A DNA stretch of 50,604 nucleotides from a bacterium (GCA_021811565.1 JAJZOL010000105.1:1-50604); one strand, 5' to 3'. Shown: positions 17,829 through 27,781, numbered from the stretch's first letter. Translations and numbers: made by a program. Notes: generated by a model not told the origin, from the letters alone.

Positions 17829-19724
17829 TTAGTATTTGACTATGACGCTGCTGGTGAAGGTGTTGTAGTTGGCTGAGTTCAAACCAGACGTGTAATCCGA
17901 TAGCAGATTATGTCCGTTGAACATACCCAACTCGTAGCCGAGTTTCAGCATCGTGCTGCTGGTAAGGTTCACACCGGCACCGATGCGGAAATACTGCTCG
18001 GTGGGTGTGACGCTGTATCCGGACGGAATACCCAAGGCATCGCCGCCGCCAAAGTTCCAGAACACGCCCTCATAACCCAAGGTGGTAACCAAGTTCTTGT
18101 TCGGGTTCCAATGCATTCCCGCCAACACCTGATAGATGCTGTCGTTGGTGCTCAAGTTCCCGGGAAGATTTCTGGCTCCGGTGTAGTACGCGCCGCCTAC
18201 ATTCACGCCCAAGGAGGGGGTGAAGTCGTATGCCGCGTTAAACGTCGGTCCTTGAATGTTAGTCGGGTTGTACCAGTTGCCGAGTTTGCCCCAGTAACCA
18301 GGTGCATAGAACAGAGGATCAATGTAGCGATATCCGGCATCGAGATTCAAAGCACCGGCCTTGTATCCCACAGTGGCGTTGTAAGCGTTGTCCAAGTGAT
18401 CGACTCGGGTGGAAAATCTCCCCGCGCCAAGCACGGACGCTGCCCATTCGCCCTTGAGGGTGATACGATCCGTAAGCTTCATATCCAAACCGGAACCGTA
18501 CACGTAAACATTGTCTCCGCCGGCATATGATGCCATTGAAGGATCAATGCTGTTTCCGCTCAAATCCATCACAGTACCGCGCAGGTGGATACCCTGCATG
18601 ACAGGTACGTTCACGCCCATGTTCAAGCCGACGACCTTATTTACCTGGATTGCACCAGGCATGATGCCTGCAGGCTTGATGCCCTTGCCATTGGCGGCTT
18701 GGAGCAAACCGGTGGCCATGGTGTCGGTCATACCGGCGGTGGGGGTGACAATCTGCCCGGTCACATTGACTGTTTGACCGGCGACGAGGTTCACATTCAA
18801 GCTACCGAAGTTGGTGTTGACTCGAGCGCCATCCATGTAATACTGCCCATCGTTCAGGCTAGGATCAGATAGATATGTGTCGAAATTCGGCTTCTCGAAT
18901 GTGAGTGAGCTAATCTTCTCACCAAAGCGACCAATGGTGAGCGAGCTATCGCGACCAACCATCTTAAGAGGAGCGTTTAACTCCAACTTTTGAAGATACG
19001 TGTCGTTAGCGATGCTGCCATTGGGGCCTACACCGGTGGTTTCATAGTTCTTGTAGTTGCCGGTGATCATTTCGCCGGTCAGGGTTGCGCCGTTGCCGAG
19101 TTGAGCATGCACGCCAAGGGCCAAATCCTCCACAACCACGTTGGGAGCGAAGGTGAGACCGTCGGCGTCCAATCCATGGATGGTTCCGCTGTCATTGCGA
19201 TAACCAATGAAAGCGTGACCATAGATTTTCGGCATTCGATTGAGTTCGGCCTGGATGTTGGAAACTCTCTTTGAGAGATCGTCGAGCCGTCGATCGATGG
19301 CGTTGACGTTATCTCCGAGACTTGCCAATTCGTTTTTGAACTCGTCAGCCAGTCTGCGAAAAGTATCCAGTTCCTCAGGGGTCACTCCGGGAGGTCCTTC
19401 GGGACCAGCCGGTCCTACATCGCCCTGGGGGCCTTGCGGGCCTTCGGGGCCCTGCTCGCCCTGCGGTCCCTGAATCACGCCGATGCTTTTCAAAGCGCGA
19501 TCAAGAGCCACAGCGAACTCGTAGCGAGTGAGAGTGCGTCTGCCCTTAAATGTCCCGTCGGGATAGCCGATCAGGATACCCTTGGCTTGCAGTGATTTCA
19601 CCGCATCATAAGCCCAGTGGCTAGGATCGACATCTCTGAACATGTCCGGGGCTTGCTGAGCCTGGGCCATGCTTACGGCTGCGAGACAGAGGGCTGCACA
19701 TAGAAAGGTAATAACCTTTCTCAT
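17829..19724 (-). CDS. SLH-domain outer-membrane porin with collagen-like and coiled-coil spacer
   Basis: The 631-residue protein has a signal peptide (about 1-22), one S-layer homology domain (about 27-83; FRDVDPSHWAYDAVKSLQAKG, YPDGTFKGRRTLTRYEFA), nine or so collagen-like Gly-x-y triplets (about 85-114), a coiled coil (about 115-160; LADEFKNELASLGDN, AIDRRLDDLSKRV), and a beta-barrel of about 465 residues. This is the architecture of OmpM/SlpA-type porins, in which SLH binds cell-wall polymers and the barrel sits in the outer membrane, tethering the two. The collagen-like insert is unusual. AAGGAGG precedes the ATG; the mRNA appears to have a leader of 250 nt or more. Confidence 0.88.
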   Translation of the reverse strand: MRKVITFLCAALCLAAVSMAQAQQAPDMFRDVDPSHWAYDAVKSLQAKGILIGYPDGTFKGRRTLTRYEFAVALDRALKSIGVIQGPQGEQGPEGPQGPQGDVGPAGPEGPPGVTPEELDTFRRLADEFKNELASLGDNVNAIDRRLDDLSKRVSNIQAELNRMPKIYGHAFIGYRNDSGTIHGLDADGLTFAPNVVVEDLALGVHAQLGNGATLTGEMITGNYKNYETTGVGPNGSIANDTYLQKLELNAPLKMVGRDSSLTIGRFGEKISSLTFEKPNFDTYLSDPSLNDGQYYMDGARVNTNFGSLNVNLVAGQTVNVTGQIVTPTAGMTDTMATGLLQAANGKGIKPAGIMPGAIQVNKVVGLNMGVNVPVMQGIHLRGTVMDLSGNSIDPSMASYAGGDNVYVYGSGLDMKLTDRITLKGEWAASVLGAGRFSTRVDHLDNAYNATVGYKAGALNLDAGYRYIDPLFYAPGYWGKLGNWYNPTNIQGPTFNAAYDFTPSLGVNVGGAYYTGARNLPGNLSTNDSIYQVLAGMHWNPNKNLVTTLGYEGVFWNFGGGDALGIPSGYSVTPTEQYFRIGAGVNLTSSTMLKLGYELGMFNGHNLLSDYTSGLNSANYNTFTSSVIVKY

Positions 19725-20151
19725 CGTTTACCTCCTTCTACATGTCGCATGGATGCATACGTTTCCATCTCATTGTGGGAGTCTCGCGTGAGTTCCGCTT
19801 TGTCTCGATCGCTTGAATGCGTTAGTTTGCCCTGTTACCTAATCGCCTGTCGGCGAACTGTCACTCGGTTTCACGCCACGCTGCACTCTAAATTGAGAAA
19901 GTCGATGCATCGTTGTTGGGTTTGTTAACAGATGAGGAAGGATCTGTGGAAATCCTGCCTTACTGTCAGACTTTTTCCCTTATCTACCAAGGTAGCATAA
20001 GGAGTGCTCGTTTGTCAAGGAGAACGTTAAAAACAGGTTAAAAAAGTTTGCCGGATTAAAATCCGCTAAAACCTCTTTCATATTAAATACGCATCAAATG
20101 AAAAAAGAGTGGCGAATAATTCAGAACATTTCATCCATTAGGCCTCTGGAA
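19725..20151. other. long upstream region of the S-layer porin gene
   Basis: No gene is seen. On the minus strand TTGACA is present near 20020-20015 but the -10 match 17 nt on is poor (CTACCT). The following leader of about 270 nt includes ACAGGGCAAAC near 19835-19825, which recalls the first conserved block of the c-di-GMP-I riboswitch but is not followed by its other conserved parts. Confidence 0.4.
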
Positions 20152-21264
20152 TTATCGAAGGGAATATGGTCGATAAGCCATGGCGGTAATAGTATCCGAG
20201 ATGATTGATTTTATTTTGCTTACGAACACTTCTTTGTCGAACCGCATGGAGTGAAGATGAATTTGCATGGGGTTTAGCCGCATGCCATTCAATCGGCGAA
20301 TAGCGTCGCACAAGGATTCAACCGTCGGCTCCCAAAAGAAGGCTCCTGTGACACCTTCCTCCTGGGTTTCAAGAGATCCTCCCGCAGCATAAGCAATTAC
20401 CGGAACCCCGGCGGCATTGGCTTCCAGAGGGGCTATCCCGAAATCCTCTTTCCCCGGCACGATTAATGCCTTCGCCCCGGCAATCAATCTTCTGAGTTTG
20501 TCCTCACTTACACACCCGGTGAAGACGGTTTTGGAACCAGCCATTTTTTCCAAATCCTTTTTCTGCCGTCCACCTCCGACAACGTAACAGGGAAGGTCCA
20601 TCTCTTTCATCGCTCTCAACGCCAAATCGATTCGCTTGTATGGGACGAACCTTGATACGATCAGATAGTAATCTTCTTCCCTGGATCGCACGCAATAATC
20701 ACCGGCGTTCACCGGTGGGTACACCACGTCACTCTCCCTGCGGTAATATCGTATCGCCCGAGCTTGCACCTCCTTGGAATTGGAAATGAAACGATCCACT
20801 CGATGACTGCTGGATACATCCCATATGCGCATCTTATGAAGGATGCATGCCAATATGGGACGGACTGGAGCGGCAATTCTCTCCGTACTTAAGTATTGAT
20901 GGGCGTCCCAGGCAAAACGCATCGGCGAATGCAGATAACATATATGCTCGCTGCAAGAATCGGGAATCACCCCTTTGGCGAATGCAGAGGAGGAGCTTAT
21001 GATTACATCAAACTCTTTAAGATTCATGTTTTCAAACGCCAATGGATATAGCGGCAATGCGAAACGGTGCCATTTGACGGAGAAGATTGTTCTTTGTAAA
21101 AAGCTCACGCGGATGTCCCATTCCTTCATCATGGAAGGCATCGCATTCGGTTTGTAGATTGACGTGTAGATAGGAGCGGAAGGAAAAATCGAGTGTAAAA
21201 CCTCCAAAGTCCTCTCCGCACCTCCATATTGCACCAGATAATCATGGACAAGAGCGATACGCAT
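20152..21264 (-). CDS. GT4-family glycosyltransferase
   Basis: A 370-residue GT-B fold retaining glycosyltransferase. The N-terminal domain has RIALVHDYLVQYGGAERTLE, with the GGAER loop, and HICYLHSPMRFAW; the C-terminal nucleotide-sugar domain has YYLIVSRFVPYKRIDLALRA, VVGGGRQKKDLE and the EX7E region EDFGIAPLEANAAGVPVIAY. It likely transfers a hexose from a nucleotide sugar to a lipid-linked intermediate on the cytoplasmic face of the inner membrane. It is the last gene of the export set with the SLBB exporter 18 bp upstream, so it probably acts on an exopolysaccharide. The sugar donor cannot be inferred. Confidence 0.88.
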   Translation of the reverse strand: MRIALVHDYLVQYGGAERTLEVLHSIFPSAPIYTSIYKPNAMPSMMKEWDIRVSFLQRTIFSVKWHRFALPLYPLAFENMNLKEFDVIISSSSAFAKGVIPDSCSEHICYLHSPMRFAWDAHQYLSTERIAAPVRPILACILHKMRIWDVSSSHRVDRFISNSKEVQARAIRYYRRESDVVYPPVNAGDYCVRSREEDYYLIVSRFVPYKRIDLALRAMKEMDLPCYVVGGGRQKKDLEKMAGSKTVFTGCVSEDKLRRLIAGAKALIVPGKEDFGIAPLEANAAGVPVIAYAAGGSLETQEEGVTGAFFWEPTVESLCDAIRRLNGMRLNPMQIHLHSMRFDKEVFVSKIKSIISDTITAMAYRPYSLR

Positions 21265-21282
21265 GTCAGTACCTCCGGCAAA

Positions 21283-22446
21283 TTAATGGAACAGCCTAAC
21301 ACCGATCACGTTCAAAGCCGTAAGCGGAGCGAGTATATCCTCCCAACCCAATCTGCGGTTCCCCTTCGGAGGAATGTATAAGATATCCCCCGCATTCAGA
21401 ACCTGGACGCCAACATATTCCTTGCCTGATAACAGATCACTGAGATTTATTTTCATAATATCCGACTTATTAGCCTGGTTATGGATGAGAATAGCCTTGG
21501 ATAGATCCGCGGATGCGGTGGGTCCCAAAGCCTCCGCCACCGCATTCATGATGGGAACGCCTTTGGGTGAAGGGACGGGATAGATTCCCGGCTTGCCTAT
21601 TTGCCCGATCAACGCGAAGTTATTGTGATTTTTCGGAACAACAACCAGATCCCCGTCTTCGAGTACAAACTGTCTTGCGGCGTTCATCCAATCCTCTTTG
21701 TCCGTATTTTTCGGCAGCGCGGTCATCTTTTCCCTTCCTCGCCACACCACACTAGCCCCGATATCGGCGGAGACAGTCGGTCCTCCTGCCTCGGAGAGAA
21801 GCGACGCAAGTGTGCAATCCCGTTGCATTTCGAACACTCCTTGGTTCAGCACATCACCAATGATATGGACACGCACCTTTTTATCGGGAACCTCTTCCAG
21901 AATAATCAAGTCTCCGGTTTCGAGAATTGGATTGGAATCCCCCAAAGGCTGTAGCATCGCCTGCGACACATCCAAATCCAAAATCACTCCATCCCCTCGA
22001 ACGAGTTTCCCCGTAACCTTCTTTTGAGCGGTGAGAAATCCGCCTGAATTGGCGATGGCGTCCAAAAGCCGCATTCCCGGACGTAACGAGAGTTCCCCGG
22101 GCTGTTTGACATTCCCTAAAACACGAATCAGATGAGAAGGTGACTCCTTCAAATTCACACAGACGACCGTATTGTTGAGTTTTTTATTGAGTTCCCGGCT
22201 AATGTTCTCTTGCAATTCGGCGCACGTAAGCCCTGATGCGGTCATGGAGCCGCATCCTTTCACCACGATGCATCCATCCGCCAACACCGTGAGTATTTGA
22301 TCGTATTCAGGATGATTAATTACGCTTAACTCCAAAACATCGCCCACGCATACCGTCTCTTTTTTATCGGCGTTCGCAATCCCCGGGAAAACGAACAATA
22401 GGATAATCATCCCAGCAATTAGAAGCCACCATTTCGTGGTTCGCAT
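21283..22446 (-). CDS. polysaccharide export protein with SLBB domains (Wza-like)
   Basis: The 387-residue protein has a signal peptide (about 1-26) and a Poly_export domain (about 30-100; ETVCVGDVLELSVINHPEYD, DGCIVVKGCGSM). It continues with three SLBB-type modules (VRVLGNVKQPGELSLRPGMRLLDAI; IIGDVLNQGVFEMQRDCTLASLL; ALIGQIGKPGIYPVPSPKGV) and a final helix near ILAPLTALNVIGV. It is expected to form the periplasmic/outer-membrane channel for exopolysaccharide. No lipobox Cys is evident. It lies between the Wzc-like gene and the glycosyltransferase, all on the minus strand. Confidence 0.88.
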   Translation of the reverse strand: MRTTKWWLLIAGMIILLFVFPGIANADKKETVCVGDVLELSVINHPEYDQILTVLADGCIVVKGCGSMTASGLTCAELQENISRELNKKLNNTVVCVNLKESPSHLIRVLGNVKQPGELSLRPGMRLLDAIANSGGFLTAQKKVTGKLVRGDGVILDLDVSQAMLQPLGDSNPILETGDLIILEEVPDKKVRVHIIGDVLNQGVFEMQRDCTLASLLSEAGGPTVSADIGASVVWRGREKMTALPKNTDKEDWMNAARQFVLEDGDLVVVPKNHNNFALIGQIGKPGIYPVPSPKGVPIMNAVAEALGPTASADLSKAILIHNQANKSDIMKINLSDLLSGKEYVGVQVLNAGDILYIPPKGNRRLGWEDILAPLTALNVIGVRLFH

Positions 22447-22698
22447 TTCTCACCTCTTTTAACGCTCGAATATCACGATCTTTCCGACTTCGAAGCCGAA
22501 TTGTATCTTCACTCTGAATTTGGTCATATATAAATTGGCGTACTGCGATCTGAAACAAACAAAGTAAGCAGCATTTCAAACGGTGTTTTCATGTCGTCAT
22601 GCAAGGTGTGATATTATTGCAAATACAATCCCCCCCCTTCCTCCATATTGTCCGGATAAAGATCAAATGCAATTCTTTTATCAGTGAGTATTATTGCG

Positions 22699-24532
22699 TC
22701 ATGACATAGGGGCGCGATTGTAAATTAAAATCAGTCGATTGGGAGGCAAGGAATTTAACATTGAGTAAGACCTTGTCAGGTCCGCCGGAGTATTCCTCGC
22801 ATGGGAAACAACAAAACAGGTTAGACCATGCCATTCCGGAATTTCATTGTTACGCCAAATAGATTCCAGATTCCCCCCCTCCCTGAGGATATAGGACACA
22901 TTGGCGCATAAGCTTCTTGTCGAATCCACCCGTTTTGTTTGAAACCGCACGGTTCTAATTTGGGATAATGTATTAATCTCAACCACGGCATCGTATCCTT
23001 GGTCGTTTAGCACCTGACAAAGCTTTTCTGAAACATATGATTTGCCGCTCTTTTTGTGCCATGAGATGAAATTCAGTTCGAAGCAGTTCGGAACCTTGGA
23101 ACAATCACCTCTCGTTAGGTTTAAAAGCTTCTCGTATAGTTGACGAAAACCATGTACGCTTTCATAGGAAGAGCCGGAATATTGAGGAATGACCACGCAA
23201 TCATCCACATGGAAAAGACGCATCGCCTCCTCGGGAGTATCCACGCGGTGGAACCACTTTTCACCGGTCAGTATGATCATCGCCGAGAAGAGAGCGCTTA
23301 AGAAAATGACGCCTACGCCTTCACGAATCAGATGAGGGGATGACGAAGTCACCTCGGGTTTTTGGGAAACCCTTTTCAATGGAGTATGTACGGGCTCCCC
23401 ATATAACTCAAGAGCGGATATGGCTCTTTGAAGGCGTAAGTCCTCCTCTTGATACGCCGACAGATCGGTTTCGACATTCTTCAAATCTCCCGCCATACCT
23501 CTTCTCTTGCGTAGGATTTCCATTCTCTCGCTATCCATACCAACGACGGATTGAGATTCCCGTGTTAGCCGTGCCATTTCGAACCGCTTTTCCAACTCTC
23601 TTTCGCGGAGATATTGGTAATGCGGGTTGTCCGATTTTTTTTGATTGAATTTCATACGGGGACATTTCAGACAGTTCATGCTCCATGGCTGCAATCGAGG
23701 AGTCCAACTGCTGAATTCGCACATGCTCAGGTTTATATAAAATGAGCAGACTCGCCCTTTCCCGTTTACTCTCCTCTATGCGTTGCTTCAGAATGCGGTA
23801 TTCAGGATTATTTTCTCTTTCCAAAATGGTCTTAAAAGGACGCTCATTGCCAAGCAACGCCACCACGGTTTCATGCTCCTGACGCGCTGAAAGCATTCTC
23901 TCTCGCAAAATTCGTGAGTTCATTTCCCATGAGTTTGAATCCCCGGCCCCAGACTGCAGGTTTGCGGTGTCCCCTGATCGCTGGGAAAGCAACTCATGGC
24001 GATGAGCTAAAACATCCAAGCGGTGTTTTACCGTTTGTTCTCGCCTTTTCAACACCCCCAATTCCAATGCGCATTCGGATCGAACCGTATTAGCGACCAC
24101 ATTGGAAAAAACCTTAGGCAGGGTATCCAGCCACCGCTTTGCAACACCTTCCGTAGGCGCTGTGACGCTAACGGTGGTGATCCTGTCCTGGGAATTGGAA
24201 ATGCAATGCACGGAGATATCATCCCGAGAAATACGCGATGACTTACAGACTTTACCGATTACCATCTCGCTCATGAGAAGGGTGGTCAAGGAATCAAAAT
24301 CCGCATCCGAAAACGCCACGGGGGGATAGGCGGTCCCATCGCCAATTGGGAGATGGGGAACAACTCGATACCGAGCGGACAAATCTATTTTGAATGGCTC
24401 CCGCTCAATTCTCCACACCCCAATCATAGTGAAAACACCAAACAGGATTAGAACATATTTGAGCTTGCGATGGACAATCCGAAGCGAATTCGCCAGGGGA
24501 GTCTCTTCGTTTATGGTTTGCGATGTCGTCAT
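22699..24532 (-). pseudogene. Wzc-like chain-length regulator with degenerate tyrosine-kinase domain, frameshifted
   Basis: Two overlapping frames make up one protein. The first (from about 24532) has a membrane segment LKYVLILFGVFTMIGVW and a long coiled coil. The second continues the coiled coil (YLRERELEKRFEMARL), then a second membrane segment (VGVIFLSALFSAMIILTG), DTPEEAMRLFHVDDCVVIP, and a P-loop-like WHKKSGKSYVSEKL. The shift falls at a run of eight A residues (23642-23635 on the minus strand); removing one A gives an uninterrupted product of about 608 residues. The kinase part lacks a clear Walker A' Asp motif and a C-terminal tyrosine cluster, so it may be a pseudokinase. Cause may be mutation, sequencing error or slippage. 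Confidence 0.7.
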
Positions 24533-24709
24533 GAACACGCCTATTCGTTGAAAAGATTGGTGAGGCTTAACTAACATAAGTTATCTGCATATCGCATGCC
24601 AATTCAGCATCACATGTAAAGGTTCAAACGAAAGGGGGTGTATTTTTCCTCTAAATGCGTCAAACTATTCCATATGACTTCCCCACCCCTTGGAAAGGAG
24701 GATCGCTCG

Positions 24710-25822
24710 ATGAAAATCAAATACTTGCCTTTGGCGATGATAGCAATTATGTTTGGTTTTCCGCTTGCATTATTATCCGGGATCGCCTATTCCCAAACTT
24801 CCATCCAGGCGCTTTGGGCAGGACCCTATCTTCAGAATGTACAACCGAATCAGGTCACTCTCTGTTGGATCACGAACAAGAAAGTATCGGGGTCGGCTTC
24901 TTTCTGGCCGGCGGATAAATCTTCGGAAAAAAAACAGGTTGCCGACGAGACCGTAACGGAATTTCATCGCATCCATTTCAGGGGGCTGATACCATCCACC
25001 TTCTATCGTTATCGTATAGACGGTTCCAACCGACATTATGATGGGGAGTTCCGCACCGCACCCCCAACCGGCTCCTCGGCGCCCGTACAGTTCGCTGTCT
25101 ACGGGGATAACCGCACCCAATATAACATTCACGCCGAAGTCATCAAAGCAATGACCAAGTACTCCTATGATTTCATTCTGCACACCGGTGACGAGGTGGC
25201 GGACGGCTCCAATTTGAAAGAGTGGGGGCGGTTTTTCTCCACAGCGGAGCCGTTACTTCGGAACACCCCGTATTTCCCCGAACTCGGCAACCACGAAGGG
25301 GAAAACCCCGCCTATTTTAGATTTTTCAATGTTCCACGCAATTACTCCTTCGATTATGGTGACATTCACATCATCGCTCTCGACACCAACGCCCCCGCTT
25401 CCGAATATAGCCGTCAGGAGAGTTGGCTGCGCAGGGATTTAGCGGAACATAAAAACGCAAAGTGGAAGATTCTTTTCTGCCATCATCCGTTTGTCACCTG
25501 CACGGCAATTCGCGGCAGGCGGGAGGAGGCTGCAAGATTGCTCGCGCGCTTAGGCCCGATTCTTAAAACGGCAGGAGTGCAGTTGGTTTTTTCCGGTCAT
25601 GACCATAATTATCAGCGACACGTAGTCAACGGGATTACCTATATCGTAACGGGAGGAGGAGGCGCTCCACTCTATCCCGTAAGGATGGACACCCCCTATG
25701 TGAAAAAGGCGATATCGGTGTATCATTTCTGCAAAGTGGATATAAAAGGGGATACACTCGATATGAGCGTATTCACGCCGGATGGAAAGATGATTGATAA
25801 GACGGAGATAAAAAGCAGGTGA
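24710..25822 (+). CDS. secreted metallophosphoesterase, purple acid phosphatase-like
   Basis: The start at 24710 follows AAAGGAGG. The product (370 residues) has a signal peptide (about 1-29) and an N-terminal fibronectin-like domain (LWAGPYLQNVQPNQVTLCW). It then has the calcineurin-like catalytic core: VYGDNR, HTGDEVADG, ELGNHEGE, FCHHPF and SGHDHNYQRH, which together supply the dimetal ligands. Such enzymes hydrolyse phosphomonoesters outside the cytoplasm; the substrate is open. The stop codon overlaps the start of the GGDEF gene by four bases, indicating co-translation of a secreted phosphatase with a c-di-GMP synthase. Confidence 0.88.
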   Translation: MKIKYLPLAMIAIMFGFPLALLSGIAYSQTSIQALWAGPYLQNVQPNQVTLCWITNKKVSGSASFWPADKSSEKKQVADETVTEFHRIHFRGLIPSTFYRYRIDGSNRHYDGEFRTAPPTGSSAPVQFAVYGDNRTQYNIHAEVIKAMTKYSYDFILHTGDEVADGSNLKEWGRFFSTAEPLLRNTPYFPELGNHEGENPAYFRFFNVPRNYSFDYGDIHIIALDTNAPASEYSRQESWLRRDLAEHKNAKWKILFCHHPFVTCTAIRGRREEAARLLARLGPILKTAGVQLVFSGHDHNYQRHVVNGITYIVTGGGGAPLYPVRMDTPYVKKAISVYHFCKVDIKGDTLDMSVFTPDGKMIDKTEIKSR

Positions 25823-27741
25823 AATCGAATGATTCCGCTTTAAATCCAGAAAAGGAACCCCGTCAAAAGAGCCGTATGCTTCCTTTGGCGCGTCGAACGC
25901 TCGCTTGGACGGGAGCCGCCGCCCTTGTCATAGCGTGCGTTCTGGATATTCGCCTCGCCATCAATTCCGGATATTCAATCCTCTATGTCTCCGCTCTGGT
26001 CCAAGTGGCTGCGATTGCATGGTTATGGGTTATCGGAGCACATCCTCTCACCGACAACAGTTCCACATTGCAAACCAGAACCGTTGAAGACATGGATAGA
26101 CTGACTGCGGAACTGGAGGATCAAAACCGCCTGCTTCGATCCTCGTGCCATGAGTTAACATCCGCTGCGCGCGAACAGAAGGGACGGCTGGATGATTTAC
26201 AGCTATCGACGGATACGCTTTCGTGCTCACTAGAAGGGGATGATCCGGATAAGCAGTCCGAAAAGCTACTGCGTTTCATCATGACGGAATTCGATGCTGG
26301 ATCGGGTGCAATTTGGATATGGTATCCCGAGGAGAGACGAATGTTGCTCCGCACAGCGATGGGTGCGGTCGCTATCCCCATTCTCCAACAACAAGCCATA
26401 ACCGCATCGGAAAGCATGCAGCCTTCCGACATTCGCAAGGAGTGTTGCCGCACCCTTCTAAGCGTTACTCAAGGATATTCGAACGTGGAGATCGAGGAAG
26501 CGGAGGCGAATGACATTTTGGTGTCCATGATTTTACGCAACCGTGCGGATGAGCCTGCAAGCAGATATGCCGCACCCGGTCAGGACACACTTGTCGGCGT
26601 GATTGCGCTCTGCACTCCTCGAACCGGCCGATTTCAACCAACGATCAAGGAGAGGATGAAGACGCTGGAATCCTCTCTTTCCCGTGCTATTGACGGTTTG
26701 GAGCAAAAGCGACAACTCAAACGCAAAAACAGTGAAATATCTAGTCTGCATGAGATGAGCAAAATGGTTCAAAACGCCATGGACATGGATCAACTCTATA
26801 ATGGAGTGTTGGATGTGGTTGGCAGGCTGGTTCCCTACGAAAATTGCACGATATTCATCCTGGAGCAGGACAAAAACATACTTGCGCCACGCGCAACACG
26901 GGGACGCGCCGTCAATTTGATAGATCACATTCCGTTCGAGCATGGCAGAGGGATATCGGGCTGGGTCGCCCAGAAGCGAAAACAGTTGATTATCCATGAT
27001 CTCAGCAAGGAGCCGGGATTGCTGCACGTGGAACTGATACCGCAGGATATTCGCAGTTTCATCTCCGTTCCCCTCATTGTGGAGGAGAACGTGATCGGAG
27101 TTATCAATATTAGCCACTCCAAACCTTACGCCTTCACTCCGGAGGATATGCAGGTTTTAAGCATTCTCGCAAGTCAAGCAGCAATCACTATCGCGAGAAG
27201 CGAGATGGTGCGATCCTTGGAGCAGATGGCCATCACGGACGCATTGACCGGGCTGTATAACCGACGCTACTTCGAAATGAACCTCGACAACGAGATCAAG
27301 CGCTCAAGGAGATACTCCACGCCTATGTCGTTATTCATTATTGATATTGACCATTTTAAGCGTGTGAACGATACGTACGGTCACGGGGTTGGCGACGTGG
27401 TTTTGGCGGAGACCGGACTGAGAATAAGGAAATCACTCAGAGAGACGGAGATCGTGGCGCGATACGGTGGCGAGGAGTTCGCGGTGATTCTTCCGCATAC
27501 ACGCATTGAGGAGGCTGCCATCGCGGCGGAGAGAGTAAGATCGGTAATGGAGAGTAATCGGATACTTATTGATCAGTCTCGTTCACTGAACATTACCATC
27601 AGTATCGGTGTCGCAGCATTGTCGGAAAATGACAGGGATAAAAGCAACCTTGTGGAGAGAGCCGACATAGCCCTTTATCAAGCCAAACAGAATGGAAGGA
27701 ATTGCATTCACTTCGCCCCCTCTGACGTTACGGAAGCATGA
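25819..27741 (+). CDS. membrane-anchored GAF-GGDEF diguanylate cyclase
   Basis: The GTG start overlaps the phosphatase stop (GTGA). Two hydrophobic segments (about 28-49 and 52-73) place the 640-residue protein in the inner membrane. A coiled coil leads to a first GAF-like region (about 135-290), then a GAF domain (about 320-470; ENCTIFILEQDKN, GRGISGWVAQ, IRSFISVPLIV) and a complete GGDEF domain with IDIDHFKRVNDTYGH and the active-site YGGEEF (about 549-554). It should make c-di-GMP from GTP. The inhibitory RxxD site five residues before GGEEF reads RETE, so feedback inhibition may be weak. A hairpin follows the stop. Confidence 0.93.
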   Translation: MKSNDSALNPEKEPRQKSRMLPLARRTLAWTGAAALVIACVLDIRLAINSGYSILYVSALVQVAAIAWLWVIGAHPLTDNSSTLQTRTVEDMDRLTAELEDQNRLLRSSCHELTSAAREQKGRLDDLQLSTDTLSCSLEGDDPDKQSEKLLRFIMTEFDAGSGAIWIWYPEERRMLLRTAMGAVAIPILQQQAITASESMQPSDIRKECCRTLLSVTQGYSNVEIEEAEANDILVSMILRNRADEPASRYAAPGQDTLVGVIALCTPRTGRFQPTIKERMKTLESSLSRAIDGLEQKRQLKRKNSEISSLHEMSKMVQNAMDMDQLYNGVLDVVGRLVPYENCTIFILEQDKNILAPRATRGRAVNLIDHIPFEHGRGISGWVAQKRKQLIIHDLSKEPGLLHVELIPQDIRSFISVPLIVEENVIGVINISHSKPYAFTPEDMQVLSILASQAAITIARSEMVRSLEQMAITDALTGLYNRRYFEMNLDNEIKRSRRYSTPMSLFIIDIDHFKRVNDTYGHGVGDVVLAETGLRIRKSLRETEIVARYGGEEFAVILPHTRIEEAAIAAERVRSVMESNRILIDQSRSLNITISIGVAALSENDRDKSNLVERADIALYQAKQNGRNCIHFAPSDVTEA

Positions 27742-27773
27742 ACGGATTCGGCGGGTTTAAGCCGAATCCGTTC
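27740..27773. terminator. hairpin between convergent genes
   Basis: A perfect 13-bp stem (GAACGGATTCGGC and complement) with an 8-nt loop begins at the GGDEF stop codon. No T-run follows on either strand, so termination efficiency is uncertain; it separates the plus-strand cyclase gene from the minus-strand PEP-CTERM gene. Confidence 0.6.
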
Positions 27774-27781
27774 CAATCGAA

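Noticed and set aside
19725-19900. c-di-GMP-I riboswitch call in the porin leader
   Set aside because: Only ACAGGGCAAAC matches; the second helix and the GGTAxxCGGGTTACC-like parts are absent.
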